Notes: generated by a model from the sequence alone, not told the origin. A DNA stretch of 5,920 bases from Fibrobacteria bacterium GUT77 (GCA_001462255.1 LIUJ01000229.1:1-5920), one strand, 5' to 3'; positions 1 through 5,772 are shown, counted from the first letter of the stretch. Program-made: numbers and translations.

Positions 1-456
1 GCCCCGCCGCCCTCCACCTACTCCGCCGCCGAGCTCGCCGAGCTCATGGACTGTCGCGACCTCACCGGCGCCCCCGCTACGCACGTTATCCTACAGTGGG
101 CCGCCGACGGCAACATCCCGGCACCCGACATCCGGCGGCCCGGCGACGGGGCCGACGGGGTCTATTGGTACAGAAAGACCATAAATGATTTCTTTGCCCG
201 GCTGTCCGGCGTGGCGCCGGAGCCTATTTTGGTTGACGGCAAGGCCCTTGCCGCGATGCTCGGCGTATCGATACGGTGGGTAAGCGCCCACCGCCACCGC
301 ATAATCGGCGCCCAAAAGGTCGGCGGATGCTGGCGCTACAACGTGGAAGTGATCCGCCGGCTGGTCAGTTCCGGCAAGGACGTGGTCATTGAGCGTAGTC
401 GAAATGTTGTGTCGGCGCCGGTCAAAGTCCCCAAAAATTTCGGACGTAAAAATTAG
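1..456 (+). CDS. 5'-truncated DNA-binding protein with two HTH (excisionase/MerR-like) units
   Basis: The reading frame is open from base 1, so the true start lies upstream; the ATG at 46 falls inside the first HTH and is not credible as the start. In window codon numbering, unit 1 spans about residues 5-65: YSAAELAELM, then a recognition-helix-like stretch ending in LQWAADGNIPAP, then a YWYRKTINDFF wing/anchor. This resembles small excisionase or MerR-type winged HTH modules. Unit 2 spans about residues 76-122: ILVDGKALAAMLGVS, then WVSAHRHR, GGCWRYNVEVIRRLV, an HTH_17-like pattern. The last 20 or so residues are basic and include ERSRNVV, encoded by a repeat-like DNA segment. The gene lies 67 bp upstream of the integrase on the same strand, which fits a recombination directionality factor or element regulator. 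The role is inferred from fold and position. The tandem HTH arrangement is less usual than a single-HTH excisionase. Confidence 0.7.
   Translation, partial: APPPSTYSAAELAELMDCRDLTGAPATHVILQWAADGNIPAPDIRRPGDGADGVYWYRKTINDFFARLSGVAPEPILVDGKALAAMLGVSIRWVSAHRHRIIGAQKVGGCWRYNVEVIRRLVSSGKDVVIERSRNVVSAPVKVPKNFGRKN
385..406. repeat. Dispersed-repeat-like palindrome inside the HTH gene
   Basis: The segment begins GTCATTG (385-391), continues AGCGTAG (392-398) and ends TCGAAATG (399-406). CATT at 387-390 mirrors AATG at 403-406. GTCATTG and AGCGTAG also occur in the same order in the repeat arm at 5880-5910, which has five extra bases (CGAGG) between them. The segment encodes ERSRN near the C-terminus of the HTH protein. 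Palindromic elements of this sequence type are scattered through many bacterial genomes and sometimes enter reading frames. Membership of that class is inferred from one short match. Confidence 0.45.
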
Positions 457-464
457 GAGTTTTG

Positions 465-504
465 CCGCGGCACATATTATTTCGTGTATGTGTTTTGTCC
501 GCGG
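465..504. promoter_or_regulatory. Hairpin/dyad just upstream of the integrase start
   Basis: CCGCGG (465-470) plus CACATA (471-476) pair with TATGTG (487-492) and CCGCGG (499-504). The loop is 10 nt and there is a 6-nt bulge (493-498) on the right arm. The right arm touches the integrase ribosome-binding region, GGCGGAAAGGA from 502. It could be an operator for the upstream HTH protein or an mRNA hairpin limiting integrase translation. CCGCGG is itself a palindrome, so part of the pairing is cheap. Confidence 0.4.
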
Positions 505-512
505 CGGAAAGG
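503..512 (+). promoter_or_regulatory. Ribosome-binding site of the integrase
   Basis: The purine-rich stretch GCGGAAAGGA ends 11 bases before ATG 524. It supports this start over the upstream TTG. Its first bases overlap the right arm of the 465-504 hairpin. Confidence 0.5.
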
Positions 513-523
513 ATCGCCGTATC

Positions 524-1612
524 ATGAGTATCAAAAAGATAAGCCAGAACACCTGGCAGATCAAAGTGTCGGTGCGCGTGCCGGGCCGCGACCAGCCCAT
601 ACAGAGGCAAGAGCGGTTTTACGGGACAAAAACTGAGGCCGAGTGTAGGCAAGCCGAGATCATCGGTCAACTGAAGGTCGGCGGCTCTTTGGCATATTCA
701 AACTCCAAGATCATAAGCACGTTTAAAGACGCTATTAATCTATACCTGGCAAAGTTAAATGCGGAGGGACGGTTATCGAGTGAACATTCGCGCAAAATTG
801 ACCGTATTTGCCGCGAATTTGGGCATTTACCGCTTTCAGTGATGCCGAATTACTTTGAGGAGTGGTTGAAGTACATTGCCCGTAAGGCTATATCCAGCGG
901 GAAGAAGTGTTCTCCGGCTACGCTTAATCGCCCGATTGAGATTGTACGGGCGGTGTTCAATCATCTTGTTGACCTTGAGGAAATCCCCAAGAACCCGATT
1001 ACCAAGATTAGGTTCCCCCGGCGCAAAGAGCAGGCACGTAATAGATATTTGACGCGGGATGAGCGGTTGGCGCTGATGAACGCGATAGAGCGGCATAGGC
1101 CGCACATATTGCCGATCATCTCGTTTATGCTTACTGTGCCGTGTCGCGTATCGGAATTAACGACGGCGCGGGTAGAGCAGTATAATCCGTTTAACCGTAC
1201 AATATTTATTCCACCTAGTAGGAGCAAGGCCGGGATACCCATCTATAAACCCATTCCACCGGAGATGTACAGCTACTTTGATAACCTTCCGGCGGGTTGT
1301 AAATGGTTATTCTACCGTGAGGATCCGCCGGGCGTGTACCGTCCGATATCGATACGTAAGGCTTGGTCGGAGTGTTTACGGGTAGCCGGATTGACCGACT
1401 TACGTATCCATGATTTGCGCCACGTTGCGGTGACCGATCTTATTGATAAGGGTAACCCCGATGAGGTGGTCAGAGTAATCGCCGGATGGACGTCAACCTA
1501 TATGCTAAGAAAGTACTACGACAATGACAGCCGACGGGTTGCTCAGAATGTAGTATTCAGTGGAGGGCAAGAGACCCCGCAAGAGTTATTATGGGCAACA
1601 AACGGCGGCTGA
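524..1612 (+). CDS. Tyrosine recombinase / phage-type integrase
   Basis: The 362-residue site-specific recombinase is complete. The start at 524 is chosen because GGAAAGGA (505-512) lies 11 bases upstream and the protein then begins with a typical arm-binding domain (SQNTWQIKVSVRVPG..., residues 1-55). A SAM-like core-binding domain follows at about 66-160, and the catalytic domain at about 175-345. The catalytic set is visible: R208 in PCRVSEL, K235 in SRSKAG, H296 and R299 in IHDLRH, W322 in the AGW motif, and the nucleophile Y331, nine residues after W322 as expected. Trp at the H/W position is an accepted variant. The gene reads toward tRNA-Asn, and the spacer between them holds repeat arrays suited to integrase binding. 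It should catalyse insertion and excision of the element on its left. Base composition looks more AT-rich than the backbone genes, consistent with transfer. The longer form starting at TTG 389 adds 45 atypical residues and is not favoured. Confidence 0.93.
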   Translation: MSIKKISQNTWQIKVSVRVPGRDQPIQRQERFYGTKTEAECRQAEIIGQLKVGGSLAYSNSKIISTFKDAINLYLAKLNAEGRLSSEHSRKIDRICREFGHLPLSVMPNYFEEWLKYIARKAISSGKKCSPATLNRPIEIVRAVFNHLVDLEEIPKNPITKIRFPRRKEQARNRYLTRDERLALMNAIERHRPHILPIISFMLTVPCRVSELTTARVEQYNPFNRTIFIPPSRSKAGIPIYKPIPPEMYSYFDNLPAGCKWLFYREDPPGVYRPISIRKAWSECLRVAGLTDLRIHDLRHVAVTDLIDKGNPDEVVRVIAGWTSTYMLRKYYDNDSRRVAQNVVFSGGQETPQELLWATNGG

Positions 1613-1635
1613 GAATGACGGGTAAAAATTTTATA

Positions 1636-1712
1636 TTTGTGGTGGTTTGTGGTGGCACCTCAGTTACCACAAAGCCACCACAAATTTTAAAAACCACCAC
1701 AAAACCACCACA
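1636..1712. repeat. TTTGTGGTGG decamer array forming a large imperfect hairpin
   Basis: Two head-to-tail copies of TTTGTGGTGG lie at 1636-1645 and 1646-1655. The reverse complement recurs at 1675-1684 (exact), in degenerate form at 1665-1674, and twice more at 1694-1704 and 1705-1712 (the last one shortened). The first four units can fold into a stem of nearly 20 bp with one bulged base (G1674) and a loop of about 10 nt (1656-1664). The array is non-coding and lies directly after the integrase stop, on the element side of the tRNA. It most likely binds the integrase or an accessory factor at the attachment site. An iteron-like or transfer-origin role is possible but has no other support. Confidence 0.7.
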
Positions 1713-1717
1713 TTTTT

Positions 1718-1744
1718 TTGTCAAAAATTGTCAATTTTTGTCAA
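1718..1744. repeat. Three TTGTCAA boxes at 10-bp spacing (probable integrase arm sites)
   Basis: TTGTCAA occurs at 1718-1724, 1728-1734 and 1738-1744, each start exactly 10 bp from the last, so all three face the same side of the helix. Short phased direct repeats next to an integrase gene are the usual form of arm-type sites contacted by the N-terminal domain of tyrosine integrases, and this integrase has such a domain. The spacing is seen directly; the function is inferred. Confidence 0.6.
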
Positions 1745-1761
1745 TCGTAGTGTAATAACAG

Positions 1762-1803
1762 AAAACCCCGTGACCCTTAAAAATCAACGGGTTACGGGGT
1801 TTT
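1762..1803 (-). terminator. Rho-independent terminator, probably bidirectional
   Basis: AAAACCCCGT (1762-1771) pairs with ACGGGGTTTT (1794-1803) and ACCC (1773-1776) with GGGT (1789-1792). A G-U wobble is possible between them in the plus-strand transcript. The stem is about 15 bp with a 12-nt loop (1777-1788) and ends in A/T runs on both sides. It lies 6 bases beyond the 3' end of tRNA-Asn, so it should end that transcript. It can equally stop integrase transcription arriving from the left. Confidence 0.85.
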
Positions 1804-1808
1804 AGAAA

Positions 1809-1884
<76 letters not shown>

Positions 1885-1936
1885 GTACAGCCATAAATAT
1901 CGGATTTATCGGTACCTGCGGTACGTTGATACAATA

Positions 1937-1965
1937 AAGATAATTTATTTTCGGCCAAATGTCAA
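1937..1965 (-). promoter_or_regulatory. Sigma70-type promoter of tRNA-Asn
   Basis: On the minus strand a perfect TTGACA (1960-1965) is followed by a 17-bp spacer and TATCTT (1937-1942), the best promoter-like sequence in the window. Transcription would start near 1930, giving a 5' leader of about 45 nt before the tRNA. That leader contains the dyad GTACC-TGC-GGTAC (plus strand, 1912-1924), which could fold and serve in processing. With the tRNA and the terminator at 1762-1803 it makes a self-contained tRNA unit. Confidence 0.6.
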
Positions 1966-1994
1966 ATATTTTTTTAATATTTTATCTATTGGCG

Positions 1995-2909
1995 TTAGCG
2001 CATTTGGTTCTGCATTCGGGAGAACCGCGCGAACTCCGCTATACCCACGCCGCCGCACACCCCCGAAAAACACCGCTCCGCCTCCGCCCTGTCCGCGAAA
2101 CCGCACTCGGCGCAAATCTCGTCTATGTCCGCCGCGGACTGCCGCGCCTGGGGTTCGGCTAAGCGGTTCTTTATCGCGTTTACACGCACCTGTATGATAA
2201 AATCCTGCACGTTTATGCCCAACTCGTTCATAAAGAGCGCGTCTAAGTACGCCTTGCCGGTCACAAGACTGTTGCAGACCGCTTCGGGGGTGAGCGCCGG
2301 GTTGGGGTAGTTGGACTCTATGTGGCGGCAACCGCGTTGCACCAGCTTGTCGAGCACCGACAGGCGCGTTGTGGTAAGAAAACGGCGCGAATCGTCGCGG
2401 CGGCGCGTTAGAAAAAAATACAGTGTCGCCGCTATCAGGGCGGCGGAGAGCGCCAAAAAGACTACGTGAAAGGTGTAAGCGGGGATAAAAAAAATCTTTT
2501 CCGACGTATTTGCGTTGATATGGGAGCCCGCCGGCGTGTCTATGGGCGTATCGGCGGGCGCGGTCGGCAAGGCGACGGGCACGCGCGGCGACGTATCGAT
2601 GTTTGCGCGAGTGGGCGCGCTATTGACCGACGCGCTTATTAGGGTGTCGTGGTAGATGTTGCCGGATATTTCAACCTGCGTATCGACCGGTGCGCCGCCG
2701 GTAACGGCGGACGTGCCGACCGAAGTGTCGGCGGACGCGCCGGCGGACATGTTGGCGGATGTGTCGGCGGCGGGCGTGTCGGCCGTTGCCGCGCGCTTGG
2801 ACGTGTCGGCGGCTACGACGGCGGCCAACGTGTCAACGCCGCTCTGCCCAAACGCCGGCGGGGTTGCGGCGACGAAAATTGAGGCGATGATTGGGATGAG
2901 TTTTTTCAT
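1995..2909 (-). CDS. Membrane-anchored AraC-type HTH protein with Asp-Thr-rich extracytoplasmic tract
   Basis: A 304-residue protein. Residues 1-21 form a signal peptide (MKKLIPIIAS..., cleavage near AFGQ). Residues 25-137 are low-complexity Ala/Thr/Asp/Ser/Pro with ten Asp-Thr pairs (ADTPAADTS style) and no recognised sensor fold. Residues 141-167 form one transmembrane helix, followed by RRR at 169-171, which places the C-terminus in the cytoplasm. Residues 195-297 match the double-HTH AraC domain: LTPEAVCNSLVTGKAYLDALF, ELGINVQDFIIQVRVNAIKNRL, then DIDEICAECGFADRAEAERCF and a final GIAEFARFSR. It is therefore a likely one-component transcription factor tethered to the inner membrane. It is translationally coupled to the upstream TPR gene by ATGA and has no obvious Shine-Dalgarno of its own. 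Regulatory targets cannot be read from the window. The AraC assignment is firm; the signal sensed is unknown. Confidence 0.8.
   Translation of the reverse strand: MKKLIPIIASIFVAATPPAFGQSGVDTLAAVVAADTSKRAATADTPAADTSANMSAGASADTSVGTSAVTGGAPVDTQVEISGNIYHDTLISASVNSAPTRANIDTSPRVPVALPTAPADTPIDTPAGSHINANTSEKIFFIPAYTFHVVFLALSAALIAATLYFFLTRRRDDSRRFLTTTRLSVLDKLVQRGCRHIESNYPNPALTPEAVCNSLVTGKAYLDALFMNELGINVQDFIIQVRVNAIKNRLAEPQARQSAADIDEICAECGFADRAEAERCFSGVCGGVGIAEFARFSRMQNQMR
2531..2845. repeat. Degenerate GC-rich coding repeat encoding the Asp-Thr tract
   Basis: The region that encodes the extracytoplasmic linker contains many imperfect copies of GTGTCGGCGG and relatives on the plus strand (for example near 2725, 2760, 2777 and 2803). 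They read as CCGCCGACAC on the coding strand. Spacing is irregular, so this is a slippage- or recombination-prone low-complexity tract, not a strict tandem array. Copy number may vary between strains. Confidence 0.55.
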
Positions 2910-3790
2910 GGGATGTTTTTGTTGATTATCTTGTAAGTCAACGCCCCTTCCGTCAGTTCCGGCGCTCGACTCTCCGCGAACGGCAAGGCGTCCGCCAAAA
3001 GGCTTTTTTTATTGATTTTTACCGTGTATCCCAGTAGCTCCTCGGCTTCGCGCTCAAAACCCATCCAGCGCAGGTCGTTTACGCTGTTGGCGAGGTCGTC
3101 GTCGCGGATGTCGTTTATCAGGGCGACTACGGCGCGGTAGTATCCCTCCCCGTCGCCCAACCGTACCGCGGCCTTGCGCAGGGCGCTCCAGCTTGCGGGA
3201 TCGCCCGGAGCGGCGCTTGCCGCGCGCTTGCCGCACTCAAGCGCCTTGTCGTAGCGGTTCAACGACATTTGCACCTCCGCCATGGCGATTAGCGTTCCCG
3301 CGTCGCTTCTGTTTTTGGCCGCGTCTAGGCCGTAGCGCGAAAGCGCCCGCTCAAAGTAAGAGGCGGCAAGCGCCGCGTCGCCGCGCCCGGCGGCGCACCT
3401 TCCGGCGTTGCGGAGTACCTCGGCGTTGTCCGGCGCCAGTTCCAGCGCCCGTCCAAGAGCCCTCTCCGCCGCCGCCAAGTCGCCCTCGGAAAGTTCCAAC
3501 GCCCCCAAGCAGTTCCACGCCTCAAACCGGTCGGGGCTCATCTCCGTAAGACGGTCGAGCACGCGTCGGGCCCCCGCCGCGTCGGAACGCAGGCGGAGCA
3601 CCCCCGCAAACTCAATAAGAAACCCATACGCTCCGGCGTGAAGCTTCATCACGGAGCGGCACAGTCTAAAAGCGTCGTCAACCAACCCCACGGAGCGCAA
3701 CCGCCTAACAAGCCCCAAAACGGCCTCCAAATCCCCCGGAGCCCGCCGAAACCGCTCAACGGCCGCGTCTATATAGGTGTCGCTACCCAT
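2906..3790 (-). CDS. Tetratricopeptide repeat (TPR) protein
   Basis: A 294-residue soluble protein with no signal peptide or TM segment, hence probably cytoplasmic. Helical TPR units are visible at about residues 20-50, 54-87, 88-121 (EAWNCLGALELSEGDLAAAE, then ALGRALELAP), 122-153 (AEVLRNAGRCAAGRGDAALA, then FERAL) and 163-196 (TLIAMAEVQMSLNRYDKALE). These show the usual G/A-L-x-Y/F and A-x-x-x-A spacing. The C-terminal 60 residues or so are not TPR-like. TPRs make protein-binding scaffolds; the partner is not shown by the sequence. The stop codon overlaps the start of the membrane-bound AraC protein (ATGA), so the two are almost certainly co-expressed and may interact. In Bacteroidota, TPR and AraC domains are found in single membrane-spanning regulators, so this could be a split version; that comparison is inference. 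The start is the first ATG after an AT-rich spacer, without a clear Shine-Dalgarno. Confidence 0.8.
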   Translation of the reverse strand: MGSDTYIDAAVERFRRAPGDLEAVLGLVRRLRSVGLVDDAFRLCRSVMKLHAGAYGFLIEFAGVLRLRSDAAGARRVLDRLTEMSPDRFEAWNCLGALELSEGDLAAAERALGRALELAPDNAEVLRNAGRCAAGRGDAALAASYFERALSRYGLDAAKNRSDAGTLIAMAEVQMSLNRYDKALECGKRAASAAPGDPASWSALRKAAVRLGDGEGYYRAVVALINDIRDDDLANSVNDLRWMGFEREAEELLGYTVKINKKSLLADALPFAESRAPELTEGALTYKIINKNIP

Positions 3791-3888
3791 ATTGAAAAAT
3801 TAATATTTATACGTGTGAAAGTCAATAAAGATAACGCCGAATAAAAAAAGACATTGATTTTAATCGAAAATGATTTATTTTTACTACC
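3791..3888. promoter_or_regulatory. Divergent AT-rich promoter region between TPR/AraC pair and argA
   Basis: The 98-bp spacer separates two divergent transcription units. Rightward, TTGATT (3854-3859), a 16-bp spacer and TATTTT (3876-3881) make a fair promoter for argA. It would leave almost no leader and no Shine-Dalgarno before ATG 3889. Leftward, TATCTT (3828-3833, minus strand) sits in a 12-mer identical to the one at the tRNA-Asn promoter, but no good -35 element precedes it; TTGACT (3819-3824, minus) is an alternative -35 element. No clear operator such as an ARG-box dyad was recognised. Confidence 0.35.
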
Positions 3889-5256
3889 ATGGACATGGAC
3901 AAGACCAAATTAAAAGAGCAGGCCGAATCGATCCGCCAAGCTTTCGGTTACGTTGATAGGTTCAAAAACGAGACTTTCGTCATCAAAATCGACAGCGCCC
4001 TTATCGCGGACGCTCTCTTTCCGGTGCTCATACGCGACATTGTACTCCTGCGGCGGATCGGTATACGCATAGTCCTTGTCCCGGGTTCCCGAATGCGCAT
4101 CGACGAGGTGCTCTCCGCTTACAAGATTGAGTGCCCCTACGTAAACGGGGTGCGCGTCTCGTACCCGGAGGCAATACCGTTCATCAATATGGCCGCGTTC
4201 GACGTCTCCAACCGCATTATGACTATGCTCGCCGAAAACGAGGCGGGGGCGATCATCGGCAACTGGGTGCGGGCCAAGGGCATAGGCGTGCGCGGCGGGG
4301 TAGACTTTCGTCATTCCGGCGTTGTGGAAAGCCTCCAAACCGGCCTCCTGCGCAAACTCTTGGATGAGGGGATCATCCCAATTTTTCCCAGCGTAGGCTG
4401 GAGCGCCAAGGGAAAACCGTACAACCTTTCGTCCAACGACCTCGCTTTCACCATAAGCGTGCAACTCGGGGCCGCCAAGCTCTTCTTCGTAACCGAGTAC
4501 GGCGGCATAAAGGCCGAGGGCTTCAAAATACCCGACGACGCCTACATATCCGACCACGGCACCATATCCCAAATGACTATGGCGCAGGCCGGCCGGTTTT
4601 TGGACATGAACTCCGGGGAGGAGTTCGACGCCGAACGCGACCTAATCTCCTACGCGTACCGCGCCTGCAAACAGGGCGTCCGCCGTGTGCACATCATAGA
4701 CGGAACGGCCGAGGGTATGCTCCTTCAAGAGATATTCTCAAACCGCGGTTTTGGGACAATGGTCTACGCCAACCAACACGAAAACATCCGCGCCATGACC
4801 GCCGCCGACATACCGGGCGTCCTGTCGCTCATGCAACCGCAGGTAGATGAAGGCGCCTTAGTGGCGCGAACGGTGAGCGATCTAACCGACAAAATGGCCG
4901 ACTACGCCGTGTACGTCGTAGACGGAACCCCGCACGCGTGCGGCGCCCTGCACATATTCCCGGACAAACAAGGCGAGATAGCCGCGATAGTAGTGGATGA
5001 AAAATACGCAAGCCGCGGTATAGGCAAAAAAATGGTATCCTACCTTATTGAGCAAGCCACAAAAATGAAACTGAAATCGGTATTCGTGCTTACGACGCTA
5101 ACGGCGGATTGGTTCAAACAACTCGGCTTTACGGAAGCGGGCGTAAACGACCTGCCCGAAGAAAAGAGGGACAAGTACAACAAGGGGAGGAACAGCTTGG
5201 TCCTCAAATACAACATATCGTCGCAACGAGAGTCCGGGGGATTTAGGGTAGAATAA
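3889..5256 (+). CDS. argA: N-acetylglutamate synthase (amino-acid N-acetyltransferase), AAK-GNAT type
   Basis: This enzyme transfers acetyl from acetyl-CoA to L-glutamate, the committed step of arginine biosynthesis in the cytoplasm. At 455 residues it is close to the about 440 of E. coli ArgA. Residues 1-290 form an amino-acid-kinase-like domain: VIKIDSALI at the usual K-x-G-G site, IRIVLVPGSRMRIDE, GVDFRHSG, YNLSSNDLA, and HIIDGTAEGMLLQEIFS with GFGTMV closing the domain. Residues 299-441 form the GNAT domain: IRAMTAADIPGVL, the acetyl-CoA loop ASRGIGKK (about 374-381), SVFVLTTLTADWFKQLGF and the terminal LPEEKRDKYNKGR. All of these line up in order with E. coli ArgA as I recall it. The kinase-type glycines are lost (KIDS), as expected because NAGS has no kinase activity; the domain normally binds arginine for feedback inhibition. 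ATG 3895 (third codon) is an equally possible start. The gene stands alone, divergent from the TPR gene, with no other arg genes in view. Confidence 0.92.
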   Translation: MDMDKTKLKEQAESIRQAFGYVDRFKNETFVIKIDSALIADALFPVLIRDIVLLRRIGIRIVLVPGSRMRIDEVLSAYKIECPYVNGVRVSYPEAIPFINMAAFDVSNRIMTMLAENEAGAIIGNWVRAKGIGVRGGVDFRHSGVVESLQTGLLRKLLDEGIIPIFPSVGWSAKGKPYNLSSNDLAFTISVQLGAAKLFFVTEYGGIKAEGFKIPDDAYISDHGTISQMTMAQAGRFLDMNSGEEFDAERDLISYAYRACKQGVRRVHIIDGTAEGMLLQEIFSNRGFGTMVYANQHENIRAMTAADIPGVLSLMQPQVDEGALVARTVSDLTDKMADYAVYVVDGTPHACGALHIFPDKQGEIAAIVVDEKYASRGIGKKMVSYLIEQATKMKLKSVFVLTTLTADWFKQLGFTEAGVNDLPEEKRDKYNKGRNSLVLKYNISSQRESGGFRVE

Positions 5257-5260
5257 AAGT

Positions 5261-5743
5261 TTACTTATTCCTAAACGTAACCCAAAACGGGTTACCGTCG
5301 TCGTCCCTAAACCGGAACACGCGGTTTTTGCTCCTAAGTTCCACGAGCATGATAAACTCCGGCGACCCCATGTACGAGGCCCGACACCCTTTTATTTCCA
5401 CCTTTTCGCCCTTGGGGAAGTTGACGTCTTGGTTCGTAGCGTACCACATAGGTCCCAAATGCACGGGGATATCGCGACCGGTCACGTCGTCCGTTACAAT
5501 CAAACGCACACCCACGCTCATGTCTTTCATTAGCGTGTTGGTATCCACCCTCACAACCGTGGCCACGAATGTTTTGAGGTTGTAGTTGTCGAAGAGTTGC
5601 TCGTACTTGGAACCGGCGCCCCACCCCTCGCTACCGCGGAACCTAAAGTTTTGTTGCGCCGAAATCGAGAGCGGCAACAATAGGGCCGTTAGCAAGATTG
5701 TCCATGCAAATGCCGATAAACGAAATTTTTTTGTAGTGACCAT
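5261..5743 (-). CDS. Exported small protein with probable OB fold
   Basis: A 160-residue protein starting at ATG 5743; a TTG two codons further up (5749) is possible but less likely. Residues 1-29 are a Sec signal peptide: KK near the N-terminus, hydrophobic WTILLTALLLPL, cleavage at SISA-QQ. The mature part has alternating beta strands: TFVATVVRVDT (58-68), VGVRLIVTDD (77-86), DIPVHLGPMWY (91-101), VNFPKGEKVEIKGCRAS (107-123), EFIMLVELR (129-137) and a closing VFRFRDDDGNPFW. The order 'xVVxV ... VHLGPxWY ... F-x-x-G-x-x-V-x-I-x-G ... RxxDG-x-P-x-W' looks like periplasmic OB-fold proteins of unknown function. There is no lipobox and no catalytic motif I recognise. A small TAGG (about 5751-5754, minus) could act as a weak ribosome-binding site. 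The stop codon lies four bases from that of convergent argA. Function is unknown. Confidence 0.75.
   Translation of the reverse strand: MVTTKKFRLSAFAWTILLTALLLPLSISAQQNFRFRGSEGWGAGSKYEQLFDNYNLKTFVATVVRVDTNTLMKDMSVGVRLIVTDDVTGRDIPVHLGPMWYATNQDVNFPKGEKVEIKGCRASYMGSPEFIMLVELRSKNRVFRFRDDDGNPFWVTFRNK
5309..5329 (+). terminator. Possible intrinsic terminator for argA inside the convergent gene
   Basis: AAACCG (5309-5314) pairs with CGGTTT (5322-5327) over a 7-nt loop, and the T run reaches 5329. It begins about 50 bases after the argA stop, within the 3' coding part of the opposing gene. The stem is short with only three G-C pairs, so the call is tentative. No terminator fits in the four bases between the stops. 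Confidence 0.35.
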
Positions 5744-5772
5744 GACCAATACCTAATGTTTTTTTTTTATTT

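Noticed and set aside
46..48. ATG 46 as the true start of the HTH gene
   Set aside because: The frame is open to base 1 and the preceding residues (YSAAELAEL) form the first helix of the HTH, so the gene continues off the window.
389..523. Longer integrase starting at TTG 389
   Set aside because: The extra 45 residues overlap the HTH gene, do not look like integrase sequence, and run through the palindromic repeat. ATG 524 has a better ribosome-binding site and begins a normal arm-binding domain.
1636..1744. CRISPR array
   Set aside because: The repeat units are 7-10 bp, adjacent or inverted, with no unique spacers of about 30 bp and no cas gene.
1..1808. A defence or other novel cargo system in the element
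   Set aside because: Only the regulator-like gene, the integrase and the att region are inside the window. Nothing here shows what the element carries.
1964..1982. AAATATT-TTTTT-AATATTT hairpin as terminator of the AraC gene
   Set aside because: The stem is A/T only and no U run follows on the minus strand. The same bases overlap the strong tRNA promoter -35.
1945..2331. Minus-strand and plus-strand open frames over 1945-2331 and other long frames inside the GC-rich genes
   Set aside because: They are shadows of the AraC, TPR and argA genes. They lack family motifs and have basic, Arg/Pro-rich composition typical of out-of-frame GC-rich DNA.
2649..2925. Plus-strand Val/Ala/Asp-rich open frames opposite the Asp-Thr tract
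   Set aside because: They arise from the same low-complexity repeats read on the other strand, and the coding strand shows signal peptide, TM and AraC domain in order.
5744..5749. TTG 5749 as start of the exported protein
   Set aside because: ATG 5743 is two codons downstream and gives a normal signal peptide with lysines near the N-terminus.
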